A stretch of 64,000 nucleotides of DNA, taken from assembly GCF_006438785.1 (NCBI RefSeq), contig NZ_RCZB01000007.1:109254-173253 (forward strand), written 5' to 3'. The stretch is from Rhodanobacter glycinis. Its GTDB lineage: Bacteria > Pseudomonadota > Gammaproteobacteria > Xanthomonadales > Rhodanobacteraceae. Shown one piece after another: positions 8,058 to 17,876 of this stretch; position 1 is the stretch's first letter; every line of letters begins with the position of its first letter. Both the position numbers and the translations under genes were made by a program. The notes under the pieces were generated by a model. That model saw nothing but the letters and a program-made list of their open reading frames with translations. It did not search any database and was not told the DNA's origin.

Positions 8058-9974
8058 TCACCGTCGCTGGCGGCTGTGCCGGCTGCGGCGCCAGCCGTAC
8101 AGCAGGCCGATCAGCACCACCAGCGCCGGCACCAGCACGATGTTGATGACCTTCACGCGCAGGCCCAGCGCGTCGATCTCGGCGTTGAGCTGGTGCTGCA
8201 CGTCACGCAATTCCTTGTTGATCGCCAATTGGCGCTGGCGGAACTGTTCGATCTCGCGGCGCTGCTCGGCCGTGGCCGTGCTGCCGTGGCTTCCCTTGGC
8301 CGGCTGCAGCTCATCCAGCCGGCGGCGGGTATCGGCCAGCTCCTGCTCCAGCTCGCGCTCTTTCTGCAGGAACTTCTGGTCGGCCACGTTGCGCAATGCC
8401 TGCACCCGTGTGAATGGCCGCTGCGAGGTGGAGCGCCCGCGAATCGACAGCAAGGCCGACGAACCGCTGAGGTTGTCCACCAGGTTGGTGACGAAATCGC
8501 CGTTGTTGGCGAAGACCCGCATCATCGTCTGGCCGAGAATGGTCTGCGGCTCGACCCACAACCGATCGCTGAGCAGGTCGGTGTCGGCCACCAGGATCAC
8601 CTCGGCATTCGGCGCGGAGTGCACCAGGTGGCCGGGCTCGCCGGCACGCGCGGGAAACGCGCTCTCGAAGACTCCGCGCAGGCGCGCCGCCAGCACGTAG
8701 TGGGCGTTGTCGGCCTTGTAATCCTGCAGCAGCGTGGTGGGGTCGTTGCTTGCATCCAGCACCTGCTGTGTCGGCACCAGCTCGGCTTCGGCGCTGCTCT
8801 GCAGCAGTGGAATCAGTCGCGTGCGCGCATCCGCAGCCAGGTCGAAGTAACCGACGGTGGAGACATTGATGCGCTGCAGGCTGGCGGTGACGACATCGTT
8901 GCGGTTGAGTTCCTGCGGCCCGAGGTCAAGCATGGCCGGATGATTGAGGCTGCTGCCGGCCAGTTCGATCTGCAGCGCACGGGCGCGGTCGAGCACGATC
9001 TTGTGCGGGTCGTAGCGCACGCCCCAGGCGGCGAACAATCGCGGCAGATCCGACCCGTGATCGGGATACGTGGTGCTGTCGGGGTTGTAGGGGGCGCTGT
9101 CGAGCTCCGCATCGGGATCGACAAATACCACCAGGTGGCCGCCGCGCAACACGTACTGGTCGATCGCGTACTGCGCATCGGGCGACAGCCGCCGGGGATG
9201 GATCAGCAGCAGCACCTGCATGTTGTCATCGACATGGCGCAGCGTCGCCGGATCCACCGTCCGCACGTCGAACAACTGGTTGAGCTGCTGCATCACCGTC
9301 CATGGTTGCTCGCTGAGCACCGGGTTGCCGTCGATCGGCAGCGAGCTGATCACGCCGATCGGCGGCTTGCTGGTCTGGTTCAACTCATACAGCAGCTTGG
9401 CGATATCGTATTCGAGGAACGCTTCGCGGGCGGGATCGAAGAACGGGATCGCCAGCGTCTTTTCGGGCACACGGTCATCGGCGACATCGCTGTCGGCACC
9501 GCCGGACATGGCGCTGCCGGACAGACCAAAAAATACCCGCTCGCCGTTGCTGCCGCCATTGGCCGCGGTGAGGCCACTGCCCTCGGCGCTGGCCTCGTCG
9601 TCGGAGTACGGCACCGGGTCGATGATCTGCAGGCGCACGTGGCCATGCGAACGCGCCACCATCTCCTGCAGCATCTCGCGCACGCGCTGCTCGTAACTGC
9701 GCAACTGCGGCAAGTCGCGGGTGGCGTGGTCGGAGAAGTACAAGGTCAGCCGCAGCGGCCGCTTCAGCGTATCGACGATATGCAGCGTACCGGGCGTCAG
9801 CGTATACAGCTGGTCGGTGGTGAGATCGATCCGCGACGCATGCAACCAGCGGCTGCTGGCCACGATCAGCGGTACGGATACCAGTGCCAGCAGCACCAGC
9901 GCACCGTACAGGACAGTTCGCCGGCTGAGCCGCAGCGGCGTGGAAAACACGGGGTGAAGACGCAACCGGAACAT
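8058..9974 (-). CDS. GldG-type auxiliary protein of an ABC transporter
   Basis: 638 aa. A membrane helix (about 20-42), then the GldG/ABC-type uncharacterised transport domain with the opening phrase RIDLTTDQLYTLTPGT, a long extracytoplasmic region, a coiled coil (about 555-605, rich in Gln/Arg/Glu) and a final membrane helix (about 610-630). The family works beside GldA/GldF-like ABC subunits; in Bacteroidetes it is tied to gliding, and in proteobacteria its cargo is unknown. It follows the permease gene by 4 bases, so it is the third gene of a three-gene operon. Confidence 0.88.
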   Translation of the reverse strand: MFRLRLHPVFSTPLRLSRRTVLYGALVLLALVSVPLIVASSRWLHASRIDLTTDQLYTLTPGTLHIVDTLKRPLRLTLYFSDHATRDLPQLRSYEQRVREMLQEMVARSHGHVRLQIIDPVPYSDDEASAEGSGLTAANGGSNGERVFFGLSGSAMSGGADSDVADDRVPEKTLAIPFFDPAREAFLEYDIAKLLYELNQTSKPPIGVISSLPIDGNPVLSEQPWTVMQQLNQLFDVRTVDPATLRHVDDNMQVLLLIHPRRLSPDAQYAIDQYVLRGGHLVVFVDPDAELDSAPYNPDSTTYPDHGSDLPRLFAAWGVRYDPHKIVLDRARALQIELAGSSLNHPAMLDLGPQELNRNDVVTASLQRINVSTVGYFDLAADARTRLIPLLQSSAEAELVPTQQVLDASNDPTTLLQDYKADNAHYVLAARLRGVFESAFPARAGEPGHLVHSAPNAEVILVADTDLLSDRLWVEPQTILGQTMMRVFANNGDFVTNLVDNLSGSSALLSIRGRSTSQRPFTRVQALRNVADQKFLQKERELEQELADTRRRLDELQPAKGSHGSTATAEQRREIEQFRQRQLAINKELRDVQHQLNAEIDALGLRVKVINIVLVPALVVLIGLLYGWRRSRHSRQRR

Positions 9975-9978
9975 GGCT

Positions 9979-10713
9979 TCAGCGCATCCGCTTCAGGTCG
10001 AGCAGCAGTACGCCGGCGACCAGCCAGCCGACCATGCTGAGCAGGAAATACAGAAGGTCACGGACGTCCAGCACACCGCGCGCGATCGCCTCGAAATGAC
10101 GCAGCATCGACAGGTGCGCCACCGCGTTGATCAACTTGCGCGGCAAGGTGCCGGAGAAGAAATCCAGCACCTGCGGCTGCCCGACCAGGATCAGCAGCAC
10201 GCACACCAGCGCAGTGAGGATGAACGCCACCACCTGGCTGCGGGTCAAGGCCGACAAGCAGGCGCCGATCGCGATGAATGTACCGGCCATCAACCAGCTG
10301 CCGAGATAGCTGGCCAGGATCACGCCATTGTCCGGCGAGCCCAGGTAGTTGACGGTGATCCAGATCGGAAAGGTCAGCACCAGCGCCAGCCCGATGAACA
10401 GCCACGCCGCGAAAAACTTGCCCAGCATCGCCTGCCACAGGGTCAATGGCAGGGTCAGCAGCAACTCCAGCGTGCCACCCTTGGTTTCCTCTGCCCACAT
10501 GCGCATGGTGATCGCTGGCACCAGGATCAGGTACAGCCAGGGATGCATCACGAAGAACGGCTGCAGATCGGCCTGCCCGCGCTCGTAGAAGTCGCCGGCG
10601 TAGAACGTGAGGATGCCGGCCAGCACCAGGAAGATCACCAGGAACACATAGGCCACCGGCGTCACGAAATAGCTGCGCAACTCGCGCCGCAGCACGGCGT
10701 TGACCGGATTCAT
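9979..10713 (-). CDS. ABC-2 type permease (GldF-like)
   Basis: 244 aa with six membrane helices. The N-terminus NAVLRRELRSYFVTPVAYVFLV and the phrase MRMWAEETKGGTLELLLTLP are typical of ABC-2 permeases of the GldF/NosY kind. It overlaps the upstream ATPase gene by 4 bases and precedes the GldG-like gene. The substrate is unknown. Confidence 0.9.
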   Translation of the reverse strand: MNPVNAVLRRELRSYFVTPVAYVFLVIFLVLAGILTFYAGDFYERGQADLQPFFVMHPWLYLILVPAITMRMWAEETKGGTLELLLTLPLTLWQAMLGKFFAAWLFIGLALVLTFPIWITVNYLGSPDNGVILASYLGSWLMAGTFIAIGACLSALTRSQVVAFILTALVCVLLILVGQPQVLDFFSGTLPRKLINAVAHLSMLRHFEAIARGVLDVRDLLYFLLSMVGWLVAGVLLLDLKRMR

Positions 10714-11654
10714 GCGCAGCTCCCGGTGACGCTGCTTTCCGCGGTGGTGATCTGGCGAAACACCTCGTCCAGCCGGCCGCGCTCGAGCTGGATTTCCGAG
10801 ACCTCCAGCCCCTGTTCGCGCAGCAGCGTCTCGACCGGCTCGAGAATGCGCTCGCCGGGTTTCGGAAACACCGTGATGCGGCCGTCCAGCGGGTCAACCT
10901 CGATCGCCGCCACCTGCGGCAGGCGGCCCAGCATTTCCTGCGACATGCCGCTGCCCGGCGCGCTGAACGACACCGCGCCGTGATAGCGCGAGCGCGCCTC
11001 CAGCTCGGCCGGGGTAGCATCGGCCAGCAGCTTGCCGCGGGCAATGATCACCACCCGGTTGCACAGCGCATGTACCTCTTCCAGCAGATGCGTGGAGATC
11101 AGGATGGTGCGCTCGCGCGCCATCACGTCGATGAGCTGACGCACGGCATGTTTCTGGTTCGGATCAAGGCCGTCGGTAGGCTCGTCCAGCATGAGCACCG
11201 GTGGATCGTGCAGGATCGCCTGCGCCAGTCCCACGCGTCGACGCAGGCCTTTGGACAGCGTATCGATGCACAGTCCCAACACGTCCTCCAGTTGCAGCTG
11301 CTGTACCACCGCCTCGAAGCGGCGATAACCGGTATCCGGCTTGAACCCACGCATGCGGACAATGAACTGCAAAAACTCGCGAACCGTCATTTCACCGTAG
11401 CTGGGCGCGCCCTCCGGCAGGTAGCCGAGCGCGCGTTTCGCCTTCAGCGGCTCACGGCTGACATCGTAGCCGCAGACCCGCGCGGTGCCCGAAGTCGGCA
11501 CCAGGAACCCGGCGATCATGCGCATCGCGGTGGATTTGCCGGCGCCATTGGGTCCCAGCAGACCGAGTACCTGACCAGGTTCGACACGAATGCTCAGCGC
11601 GTCCACTGCGGTCAGGTTGCCATAGCATCGGGTGAGCTGGTCGGTTTCGATCAT
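10710..11654 (-). CDS. ABC transporter ATP-binding protein (GldA-like)
   Basis: 314 aa. The Walker A is GPNGAGKS (about 40-47), the signature is LSKGLRRRVGLAQA (GldA/NosF-type variant of LSGGQ), and the Walker B is VLMLDEPTDGLDPNQ. A C-terminal regulatory-like extension of about 90 residues follows the ATPase. The start at 11654 (MIETDQ) is used; the longer frame to 11738 is proline-rich and unsupported. It is the first gene of the ABC operon. Confidence 0.92.
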   Translation of the reverse strand: MIETDQLTRCYGNLTAVDALSIRVEPGQVLGLLGPNGAGKSTAMRMIAGFLVPTSGTARVCGYDVSREPLKAKRALGYLPEGAPSYGEMTVREFLQFIVRMRGFKPDTGYRRFEAVVQQLQLEDVLGLCIDTLSKGLRRRVGLAQAILHDPPVLMLDEPTDGLDPNQKHAVRQLIDVMARERTILISTHLLEEVHALCNRVVIIARGKLLADATPAELEARSRYHGAVSFSAPGSGMSQEMLGRLPQVAAIEVDPLDGRITVFPKPGERILEPVETLLREQGLEVSEIQLERGRLDEVFRQITTAESSVTGSCA

Positions 11655-11785
11655 GTCCGGTGTGGGTGGTGGCGGAGCATCGAGCGCCGGCAGGAGGCGC
11701 CGTGGATCGCCCTGCAATGTACCGCAAGACGCCGACAAAGTTCGGCTTCATCAAGGGACCTGCCGTATCGGCATCTGCAGCCATG

Positions 11786-11820
11786 AAAAAAGAGAGGCCC
11801 TTCTTTCGGAAGGACCTCTC
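11786..11820 (-). terminator. Rho-independent terminator of the SRPBCC gene
   Basis: On the minus strand a hairpin of GAGAGG-T-CCTTC paired with GAAGG-G-CCTCTC (one G-T wobble, loop of 5) is followed directly by six T residues. It lies just past the stop of the SRPBCC gene. This is the clearest intrinsic terminator in the window. Confidence 0.9.
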
Positions 11821-11843
11821 GATATTCAGCAGTCGCAGCGGGC

Positions 11844-13214
11844 TTATCCGCCGGCGCTGGCCGCCTCGGCCGGCGCTGCGCTGCTTGCCGGAGCCGGAGT
11901 CGAACCGGATGCAGCCGGTGCGCTCTCGTCTTCCAGCGACGGCGGCTGAAGCCCGGCTTCCTGCTCGGGGGTCTTCTCCGGCGCGTTGGTGATCGGCAGG
12001 AAGACGTTGTACTTGGCGTAGCTGGTGATGTTGCCACCAGCGTCCTTCACTTCCGGCGTCACCACGATGTCGTACGCGCGGTTGACCACGTCGTCGAACT
12101 TGTAGCCATGGGTCTGTGCGTAGGCTTTCAGCATGTCGCGGGTCTGCGGTACGCCGGCGAAGGTGCCGTTCCACACGCCCTTGAGTGCCGAGCCACCAAA
12201 TGCCAGCGTGGCGCGCACGTTGCTGTCCACCGCCAGGCGGCCGTAACGGTCGCGGCTGCCCACGGCAACATTGTCGGCCGCAGCGGTAGCCGCGGCGCTG
12301 CTGGCCTCGGCCGGTGCCGCGGTGGCATCCAGCGAGGGCGGGATCGCTGCGGTCAGCTGTTCGCTCTGGCCGTTGACGGTCAACGTGCTGGAATCGATCG
12401 GCAGCGCCACATCGAAGGTGTAGGTCTGATCGCCATAATTGGTCGTGATCAGGATCCGCGGACCCGTCACGTTCACGCCAAGCTTCTTGGCGGCTGCCTG
12501 GATCTCGGTGATCGCCTTGGCGACGGCTTCGTCCAGGCCATCCAGGCCATCCTTGCGCGCGATCGAAGTGGACACCAGCAGCACCGGGGTGGGCTGGGTC
12601 TGTTCGATGTACGGGATCAACTGGCTGTAGTCGATGTTCGGTACGCCAGCCAGCACGTTCTGCAGGTTGTTCAGGCTGAACTGGATGAACGAATCGGGAT
12701 CGCCATGGATATACAGGTTGGCGAAGCGGTTGATCAGGTTCCAGCCGTAGGATACGTCATACGACCAGGTCACCTGGGTCAGCTGGCCACGGCTGCCCTT
12801 GCGCTCCAGGTCCAGCGTGAAATGCTTGTCCAGTCCGCGCCAGCTGTTGTCCAGGTTCCAGACGATGCTGGCGCCCTTGGTGTTGCTGTCGATCTTGTCG
12901 AACTCCGGCGTGGCGCTGGCGATGGTCAGCCCACCGTTGCCGAGTTTGGGATCGGCACTGACCCAGCTGATCTCGGAACCCGGGCCATAGGCCTTGCCGG
13001 AAAAATTGAACTGCACGTCCTTGTCGAGCGAGCGCAGCACCGAGTAATCGGGCAGCCGACGGAAGTTGTCGAGCACGTCATAGACCTGACGCATGTCCTT
13101 GCCGATGACCAGCTGGCGTTCCACATGGCCGCTACCGGGCATGACCACAGCCGCCAGGACACCGAGTGCAGCAACGATGACCAGGGCAACAAGAAATTCA
13201 AAGACACGCATCAT
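11844..13214 (-). CDS. SRPBCC (polyketide-cyclase/START-like) family protein
   Basis: 456 aa. A short N-terminal membrane helix (about 5-27) precedes an SRPBCC lipid/ligand-binding fold (from about HVERQLVIGKDMRQVYDVL), then an additional domain containing ARKDGLDGLDEAVAKAITEI, which resembles a GyrI-like effector-binding half. The tail (about 415-456) is Ala/Pro/Ser-rich low complexity. It is probably anchored in the inner membrane facing the periplasm. Ligand unknown. It is monocistronic and ends at a strong terminator. Confidence 0.75.
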   Translation of the reverse strand: MMRVFEFLVALVIVAALGVLAAVVMPGSGHVERQLVIGKDMRQVYDVLDNFRRLPDYSVLRSLDKDVQFNFSGKAYGPGSEISWVSADPKLGNGGLTIASATPEFDKIDSNTKGASIVWNLDNSWRGLDKHFTLDLERKGSRGQLTQVTWSYDVSYGWNLINRFANLYIHGDPDSFIQFSLNNLQNVLAGVPNIDYSQLIPYIEQTQPTPVLLVSTSIARKDGLDGLDEAVAKAITEIQAAAKKLGVNVTGPRILITTNYGDQTYTFDVALPIDSSTLTVNGQSEQLTAAIPPSLDATAAPAEASSAAATAAADNVAVGSRDRYGRLAVDSNVRATLAFGGSALKGVWNGTFAGVPQTRDMLKAYAQTHGYKFDDVVNRAYDIVVTPEVKDAGGNITSYAKYNVFLPITNAPEKTPEQEAGLQPPSLEDESAPAASGSTPAPASSAAPAEAASAGG

Positions 13215-13461
13215 TCCAGAGTTCTCCGAAGCGTCTTTACGCCATACCTACGAGATGTCGCCCCGGCCATCACAAGGGCCTGCCCGAGAGATCATCCGAG
13301 GGCCATGGCAGGGGGTCGGCAAACGCCGAAGCTACGGATGTTACTTGCTCACGGGCTGGAACGCTATCCGCTGTTGCAGCCCCATCCGCAACGCCGGAAA
13401 GCAAGCCGCAGCACGCGCCCGGCGGTCAGCATGCCGCGTTCGGGCCGCTCCCCCTGCGGGC

Positions 13462-14103
13462 TCAGACGATGCCCATTTCCAATGCCTTCAGCACCGCGCG
13501 GGTGCGATCGCGCACCCCAAGCTTGGACAGGATATTGGAAACGTGATTCTTCACCGTGCCCTCGGCCACTTTCAGCGAATTGGCGATCTCCTTGTTGCTG
13601 TAGCCGCCCGAAAGCAGCCGCAGTATCTCGGTTTCGCGCTCGGTCAGCGGATCGGGCTGTTCCAGGCTGGTGAAATGGTTCTGCATCCGCGCCACGCCAG
13701 CCATCAGGCGCTGGGTGACCATCGGCGCCACCAGCGAGCCGCCCGCGGCCACCGTACGCACGGCCTCCACCAGCTGTTCCAGCGAGACGTCCTTCAGCAG
13801 ATAGCCGCGCGCGCCGGCCTTGAGGCCTTGCAGAACCAGCTGATCGTCGTCGAACGTGGTCAGGATGATGGTGGGCGGCAGCTCGTTGCGTGCGGACAGC
13901 GCCTGCAGCACTTCCAGCCCGCTCATGTTCGGCATGCGCAGATCCAGCAGCACCACGTCCGGCTTGACCCGCGGTATGTCCTGCACGGCCTGAGCACCAT
14001 CGGCGCACTCGGCCACCACGCGGATGTCCTCGGCCAGATCCAGCAGCGAGCGAACCCCCTGGCGCACCAGATTCTGGTCGTCGACGAGACAAACGGAAAT
14101 CAT
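13462..14103 (-). CDS. NarL/LuxR-type response regulator
   Basis: 213 aa. A receiver domain with the acidic pair Asp8/Asp9, phospho-acceptor Asp54 (VVLLDLRMPN) and Lys near 103 (GYLLKD), then a LuxR helix-turn-helix (LTERETEILRLLSGGYSNKE ... VAEGTVKNHVSNILSKLGV). It acts as a transcription regulator phosphorylated by the histidine kinase encoded just upstream (106-base gap). The regulon is not visible; the SRPBCC gene directly downstream is a possible target. Confidence 0.95.
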   Translation of the reverse strand: MISVCLVDDQNLVRQGVRSLLDLAEDIRVVAECADGAQAVQDIPRVKPDVVLLDLRMPNMSGLEVLQALSARNELPPTIILTTFDDDQLVLQGLKAGARGYLLKDVSLEQLVEAVRTVAAGGSLVAPMVTQRLMAGVARMQNHFTSLEQPDPLTERETEILRLLSGGYSNKEIANSLKVAEGTVKNHVSNILSKLGVRDRTRAVLKALEMGIV

Positions 14104-14209
14104 CGCGAATCCTCGAACAAACGTGACTCAGGGAGTGGTAGTGGAAACCGGCGGAATATACCGTTTTCAGCGATGGCGCATTCTTGCATGCCGAGGCGAA
14201 CCACCAACA

Positions 14210-15484
14210 TTACGACACATTCAGCGCGGGTGGTTCAAACCGTGACGGCGCGTGGGCCAGCGCCTTGTGTTCACCCAGCGGCAGTCGCACGGTCAGTGCA
14301 AAGCCCTGACTCAAACCGGTATCCAGCGTCACGCTGCCACCGAACTCGGCCAGCCGTTCGCGCATGCCGGACAGGCCATTGCCCGGCTCGACCTGCTCGG
14401 CGCCGCGACCGTCGTCGCGCGCATGCAGCCCCAGCAGGTTTTCCGCGGCATAGGCAAAATTGAGCCACAGGTTGCGCGCGCCGGCATGCTTGGCGGTGTT
14501 GGTGATGATCTCCTGTGCGCAGCGCAGCAGCACCTGCGCGCGACGTGGATCCTCCACGCTGAAGCGCGGCGGCATGACCACGTGAACACTCAAGCCGGGT
14601 ACGCCCTCGGTCAGGCTGCGCAGCGCCTGGGTCAGGTCGATCGCATCGTCCTGGCGCAATTCGCTGACCACCTCGCGCACGTCGGCCAGCAACAGCTTGG
14701 CCGTGCTCTGCGCCTTGCGCACATGCGCACCGGCGGCCTCGTTGGTGAGGTGACTGGCTACTTCGAGATTGAGGCTCAGTGCAGTCAGGTGATGGCCGAT
14801 CAGATCGTGCAGGTCGCGCGCGATGCGCATGCGTTCGGCGATCCGGCTGGACTCGGCCAGCAACGCGCGGGTGGCGCGCAATTCCGAATTCAACCGGCGC
14901 TGCGCCTCGCGCTGCTCGGCCTGCTGGCTGGCCACCATCGAGGTGATGAACACCAGCACCGAGATACCCAGGTAGATGCTGGCCTGCAGGAAACCGAGCG
15001 CGACACTGTGATCGTATTCGGGAAACGTGACGAAGATCGCCACCAGGCTCAGATGCTGCAGCAACAGCCAGAAAACGCTCAGCCAGAACGGCAACAACCA
15101 CGGCAGCACCAGCGAGGCAACCACCATCAGCATGGCCGACAGCCCGCTATGGCTGTACCAGCCCACCGCCACCGCGGCCGCCGTCATCAAGGCCAGGCCC
15201 AGCAATTTCAGGATCGGGTAACGGCGCGAACCGAGATTGCTGGTCAGCATCCAGTACATCAGGCCGAAGATCAGATAGCACAGCGTCCACAGCAACAATG
15301 AGAAATTCGGACGCTGCAGCTGATTGAGCCGCTCGGTGGCCCAATTGGTGATCAACGGGGTCCCTACCGACAGATAGGTGAAGAAGCCCGCATAGCGGAG
15401 CAGTCGGATGTGGTTGAGGAATGGCCAGCGCATACCTCGCATCATTGGCTGTGCAGCCGTTTCGTGCAATGCGCGAGAAGTCAT
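14210..15484 (-). CDS. Sensor histidine kinase (HisKA_3, DesK/NarL-partner type)
   Basis: 424 aa. About six membrane helices occupy residues 30-185 (a DesK-like sensor without a large periplasmic loop), then a coiled linker, then the dimerisation site RIARDLHDLIGHHLTALSLN with the phospho-histidine, and the ATPase with HARDDGRGA and GNGLSGMRERLAEFGG. The partner is the response regulator downstream. A membrane-embedded sensor suggests envelope or membrane-state sensing; the signal is unknown. The start could also be one of the Met codons at residues 14, 15 or 18. Confidence 0.92.
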   Translation of the reverse strand: MTSRALHETAAQPMMRGMRWPFLNHIRLLRYAGFFTYLSVGTPLITNWATERLNQLQRPNFSLLLWTLCYLIFGLMYWMLTSNLGSRRYPILKLLGLALMTAAAVAVGWYSHSGLSAMLMVVASLVLPWLLPFWLSVFWLLLQHLSLVAIFVTFPEYDHSVALGFLQASIYLGISVLVFITSMVASQQAEQREAQRRLNSELRATRALLAESSRIAERMRIARDLHDLIGHHLTALSLNLEVASHLTNEAAGAHVRKAQSTAKLLLADVREVVSELRQDDAIDLTQALRSLTEGVPGLSVHVVMPPRFSVEDPRRAQVLLRCAQEIITNTAKHAGARNLWLNFAYAAENLLGLHARDDGRGAEQVEPGNGLSGMRERLAEFGGSVTLDTGLSQGFALTVRLPLGEHKALAHAPSRFEPPALNVS

Positions 15485-15630
15485 GGCCGACCGGGTTGCC
15501 GGCCATCGTTTTACGAAGCTTTTACATGTGCCATTGCCAGATGTAAGGGTGTCGGCCGCATGTCATAATGGGCCATTGCGCAAGGCTGCTGGTCGACCTT
15601 GTCCCCGAATCCACCATTGCGGAGCAACGA

Positions 15631-16251
15631 ATGGCCCTTGCCATCCGCGACGTGCGCGAGCACGACCTGGATGCCGTACTGGCACTCAACAATGCTGCCG
15701 GTCGCTCCATCCTCGCCCTCGACGCCAGCCAGTTGCGCTACTTCTACGAGCACGCCGAGTATTTCCGTGTCGCCGAGATCGACGGCCATCTGGCCGGCTT
15801 CCTGGTCGCCCTGCGCGAAGGCGGCGATTACGAAAGCCCCAACTACCGCTGGTTCGCCGAACACTATCCGCAGTTTCTCTATATCGACCGCATCGTGATT
15901 GCGAACGCCTATCGCCGACACGGTCTGGGCCGCATCTTCTATTGCGACGTGCACAGCTACGCCGAGGTGCGCGTGCCGCTGCTCGCCTGCGAGGTATTCC
16001 TGGAACCGCGCGACGACGTGGTGGTGCTGTTCCACGGCACCTATGGTTTTCAGGAAGTGGGCCAGCAGCGCATGGGCGAGCACGGTCCGCAAGTCAGCCT
16101 GCTGGCCAGGGATCTGCCCAGCTACGCCTATGTTCGCGACACCTGGCTCGATCACGGCGGACTGCCGGACGTGCCCTGGCTGGCCGAGCGCGAACGCTCT
16201 CCCGTATGTGATTCCACGCCGCGCCGCCTCGCCGGAGAGCGGCGCCCATGA
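15631..16251 (+). CDS. GNAT family N-acetyltransferase
   Basis: 206 aa. The acetyl-CoA loop appears in IVIANAYRRHGLGRIFY (R/QxxGxG/A). The start at 15631 follows GGAG by 6 bases. The stop overlaps the minC start (ATGA), so it is translationally coupled to minCDE. The substrate is unknown. The association with min genes may only be co-expression. Confidence 0.88.
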   Translation: MALAIRDVREHDLDAVLALNNAAGRSILALDASQLRYFYEHAEYFRVAEIDGHLAGFLVALREGGDYESPNYRWFAEHYPQFLYIDRIVIANAYRRHGLGRIFYCDVHSYAEVRVPLLACEVFLEPRDDVVVLFHGTYGFQEVGQQRMGEHGPQVSLLARDLPSYAYVRDTWLDHGGLPDVPWLAERERSPVCDSTPRRLAGERRP

Positions 16252-17018
16252 ATGCAAGGATGGATACCACGGACGCCTGTGACCTGCGTTTCGGCCAGGT
16301 CGGCATTGCCTGCGTGCGCGTGCGCCGGGTCGACGCTGCCGCACTGTGCGATGAACTCGAGCGCCGCGTGCGTGCCGCGCCGCAGATGTTTGCCCGCGCC
16401 GCGGTGGTGCTGGACCTGAGCCACCTGCTCGCCCTGCCCGACGATGGCGCTGTCGATGCCTTGCTCGAAGCGGTGCGCAGCGCCGGCATGCTGCCGGTGG
16501 GCATCGCCTACGGCACCAGCGAAACCGAGGCACTGGCCAAGCGAATGGGCTTGCCGCTGATCGCGAAATTCCGCGCCGCCTACGAACCGGCCAACGGCGG
16601 CCCGGCCCCCGTCGAGACACCCGCGCGCGCCGAACCCGTCGCGCAGGTCCAGCGCGAGCCGATCCTCTCTGCGCCGGCACCCGGCAGCATGCAGGGCGCC
16701 CAGCAGCATGCGGGCTCGGTGCGTTCGGGCCAGCAGGTCTATGCGCGCGACCGCGACCTGATCGTCATCGGCGCCGTCGCCAACGGTGCCGAGGTGATCG
16801 CCGACGGCAACATCCACATCTACGGTGGCCTGCGTGGGCGTGCCATGGCCGGTGCACAGGGCGACGCGAAGGCGCGCATCTTCGTCTCCGATTTCCGCGC
16901 CGAACTGGTGGCGATTGCCGGGCAATATCGCGTGTTCGAACAGATTCCTGACGACCTCGAAGGCCAGTCCGTGCAATGCTGGCTCGACGGCGAAAAGCTG
17001 ATGATCGCCAAGCTGTGA
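16248..17018 (+). CDS. minC: Septum site-determining protein MinC
   Basis: 256 aa. An N-terminal MinC domain, a long Pro/Ala linker (about 120-155), and the C-terminal beta-helix domain with GAVANGAEVIADGNIHIYGG and the GRAMAGAQGD motif, which binds FtsZ and MinD. MinC blocks FtsZ polymerisation away from mid-cell. It is first of minC-minD-minE in the usual order. Confidence 0.96.
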   Translation: MNARMDTTDACDLRFGQVGIACVRVRRVDAAALCDELERRVRAAPQMFARAAVVLDLSHLLALPDDGAVDALLEAVRSAGMLPVGIAYGTSETEALAKRMGLPLIAKFRAAYEPANGGPAPVETPARAEPVAQVQREPILSAPAPGSMQGAQQHAGSVRSGQQVYARDRDLIVIGAVANGAEVIADGNIHIYGGLRGRAMAGAQGDAKARIFVSDFRAELVAIAGQYRVFEQIPDDLEGQSVQCWLDGEKLMIAKL

Positions 17019-17055
17019 TCACCTACAACAAGAACAATCATGCGGAGATGGGCCC

Positions 17056-17871
17056 TTGACTGCTGAGATTATCGTTGTCACTTCCGGCAAAGGCGGCGTC
17101 GGCAAGACGACGACCAGCGCCTCACTCGCCACCGGCCTGGCCATGGCCGGCAAGAAAACCGCCGTCATCGACTTCGACGTCGGCCTGCGCAACCTCGACC
17201 TGATCATGGGCTGCGAGCGCCGCGTGGTGTACGACTTCGTCAACGTCGTGCATGGCGAAGCCACGTTGAAGCAGTCGCTGATCAAGGACAAGCGCCACGA
17301 CAACCTCTACGTGCTGGCCGCCAGCCAGACCCGCGACAAGGACGCGCTGACCCAGGAAGGCGTCGAGAAAGTGCTCGACGGCCTGTCCGAAGACGGCTTC
17401 GACTACGTTGTGTGCGACTCGCCGGCCGGCATCGAGAAAGGCGCGCATCTGGCGATGTACTTCGCCGATCACGCCGTCGTGGTGGTCAACCCGGAAGTGT
17501 CCTCGGTGCGCGACTCCGACCGCATCCTCGGCCTGCTCGCCAGCAAGACCCGACGTGCCGAGCGCGGCGAAGGCCCGGTCACCCAGCATTTGCTGCTGAC
17601 CCGCTACAACCCTGCCCGCGTCGCCATCGGCGAAATGCTCAGCGTCAAGGATGTCGAGGAAATCCTCGGTATCGAAGTGGTCGGGGTGATCCCGGAATCG
17701 GAGAACGTGCTGACTGCTTCCAACAACGGCATCCCGGTCATCGTGGATGTCAATTCACATGCGGGCCAGGCCTACAGCGACACGGTGGCTCGCATCCTCG
17801 GCGAAGAGCGCCCGTTGCGCTTCATCGACGTGCCCAGGAAGGGCTTTCTCCAGCGCGTGTTCGGAGGTTGA
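17056..17871 (+). CDS. minD: Septum site-determining ATPase MinD
   Basis: 271 aa, start codon TTG (17056-17058), with GGAGATG upstream; no in-frame ATG fits. The deviant Walker A KGGVGKT (about residues 11-17) and the C-terminal amphipathic membrane-targeting helix (RKGFLQRVFGG) are present. MinD recruits MinC to the membrane and oscillates with MinE. A TTG start probably lowers its translation relative to MinE. Confidence 0.97.
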   Translation: MTAEIIVVTSGKGGVGKTTTSASLATGLAMAGKKTAVIDFDVGLRNLDLIMGCERRVVYDFVNVVHGEATLKQSLIKDKRHDNLYVLAASQTRDKDALTQEGVEKVLDGLSEDGFDYVVCDSPAGIEKGAHLAMYFADHAVVVVNPEVSSVRDSDRILGLLASKTRRAERGEGPVTQHLLLTRYNPARVAIGEMLSVKDVEEILGIEVVGVIPESENVLTASNNGIPVIVDVNSHAGQAYSDTVARILGEERPLRFIDVPRKGFLQRVFGG

Positions 17872-17876
17872 TCACG

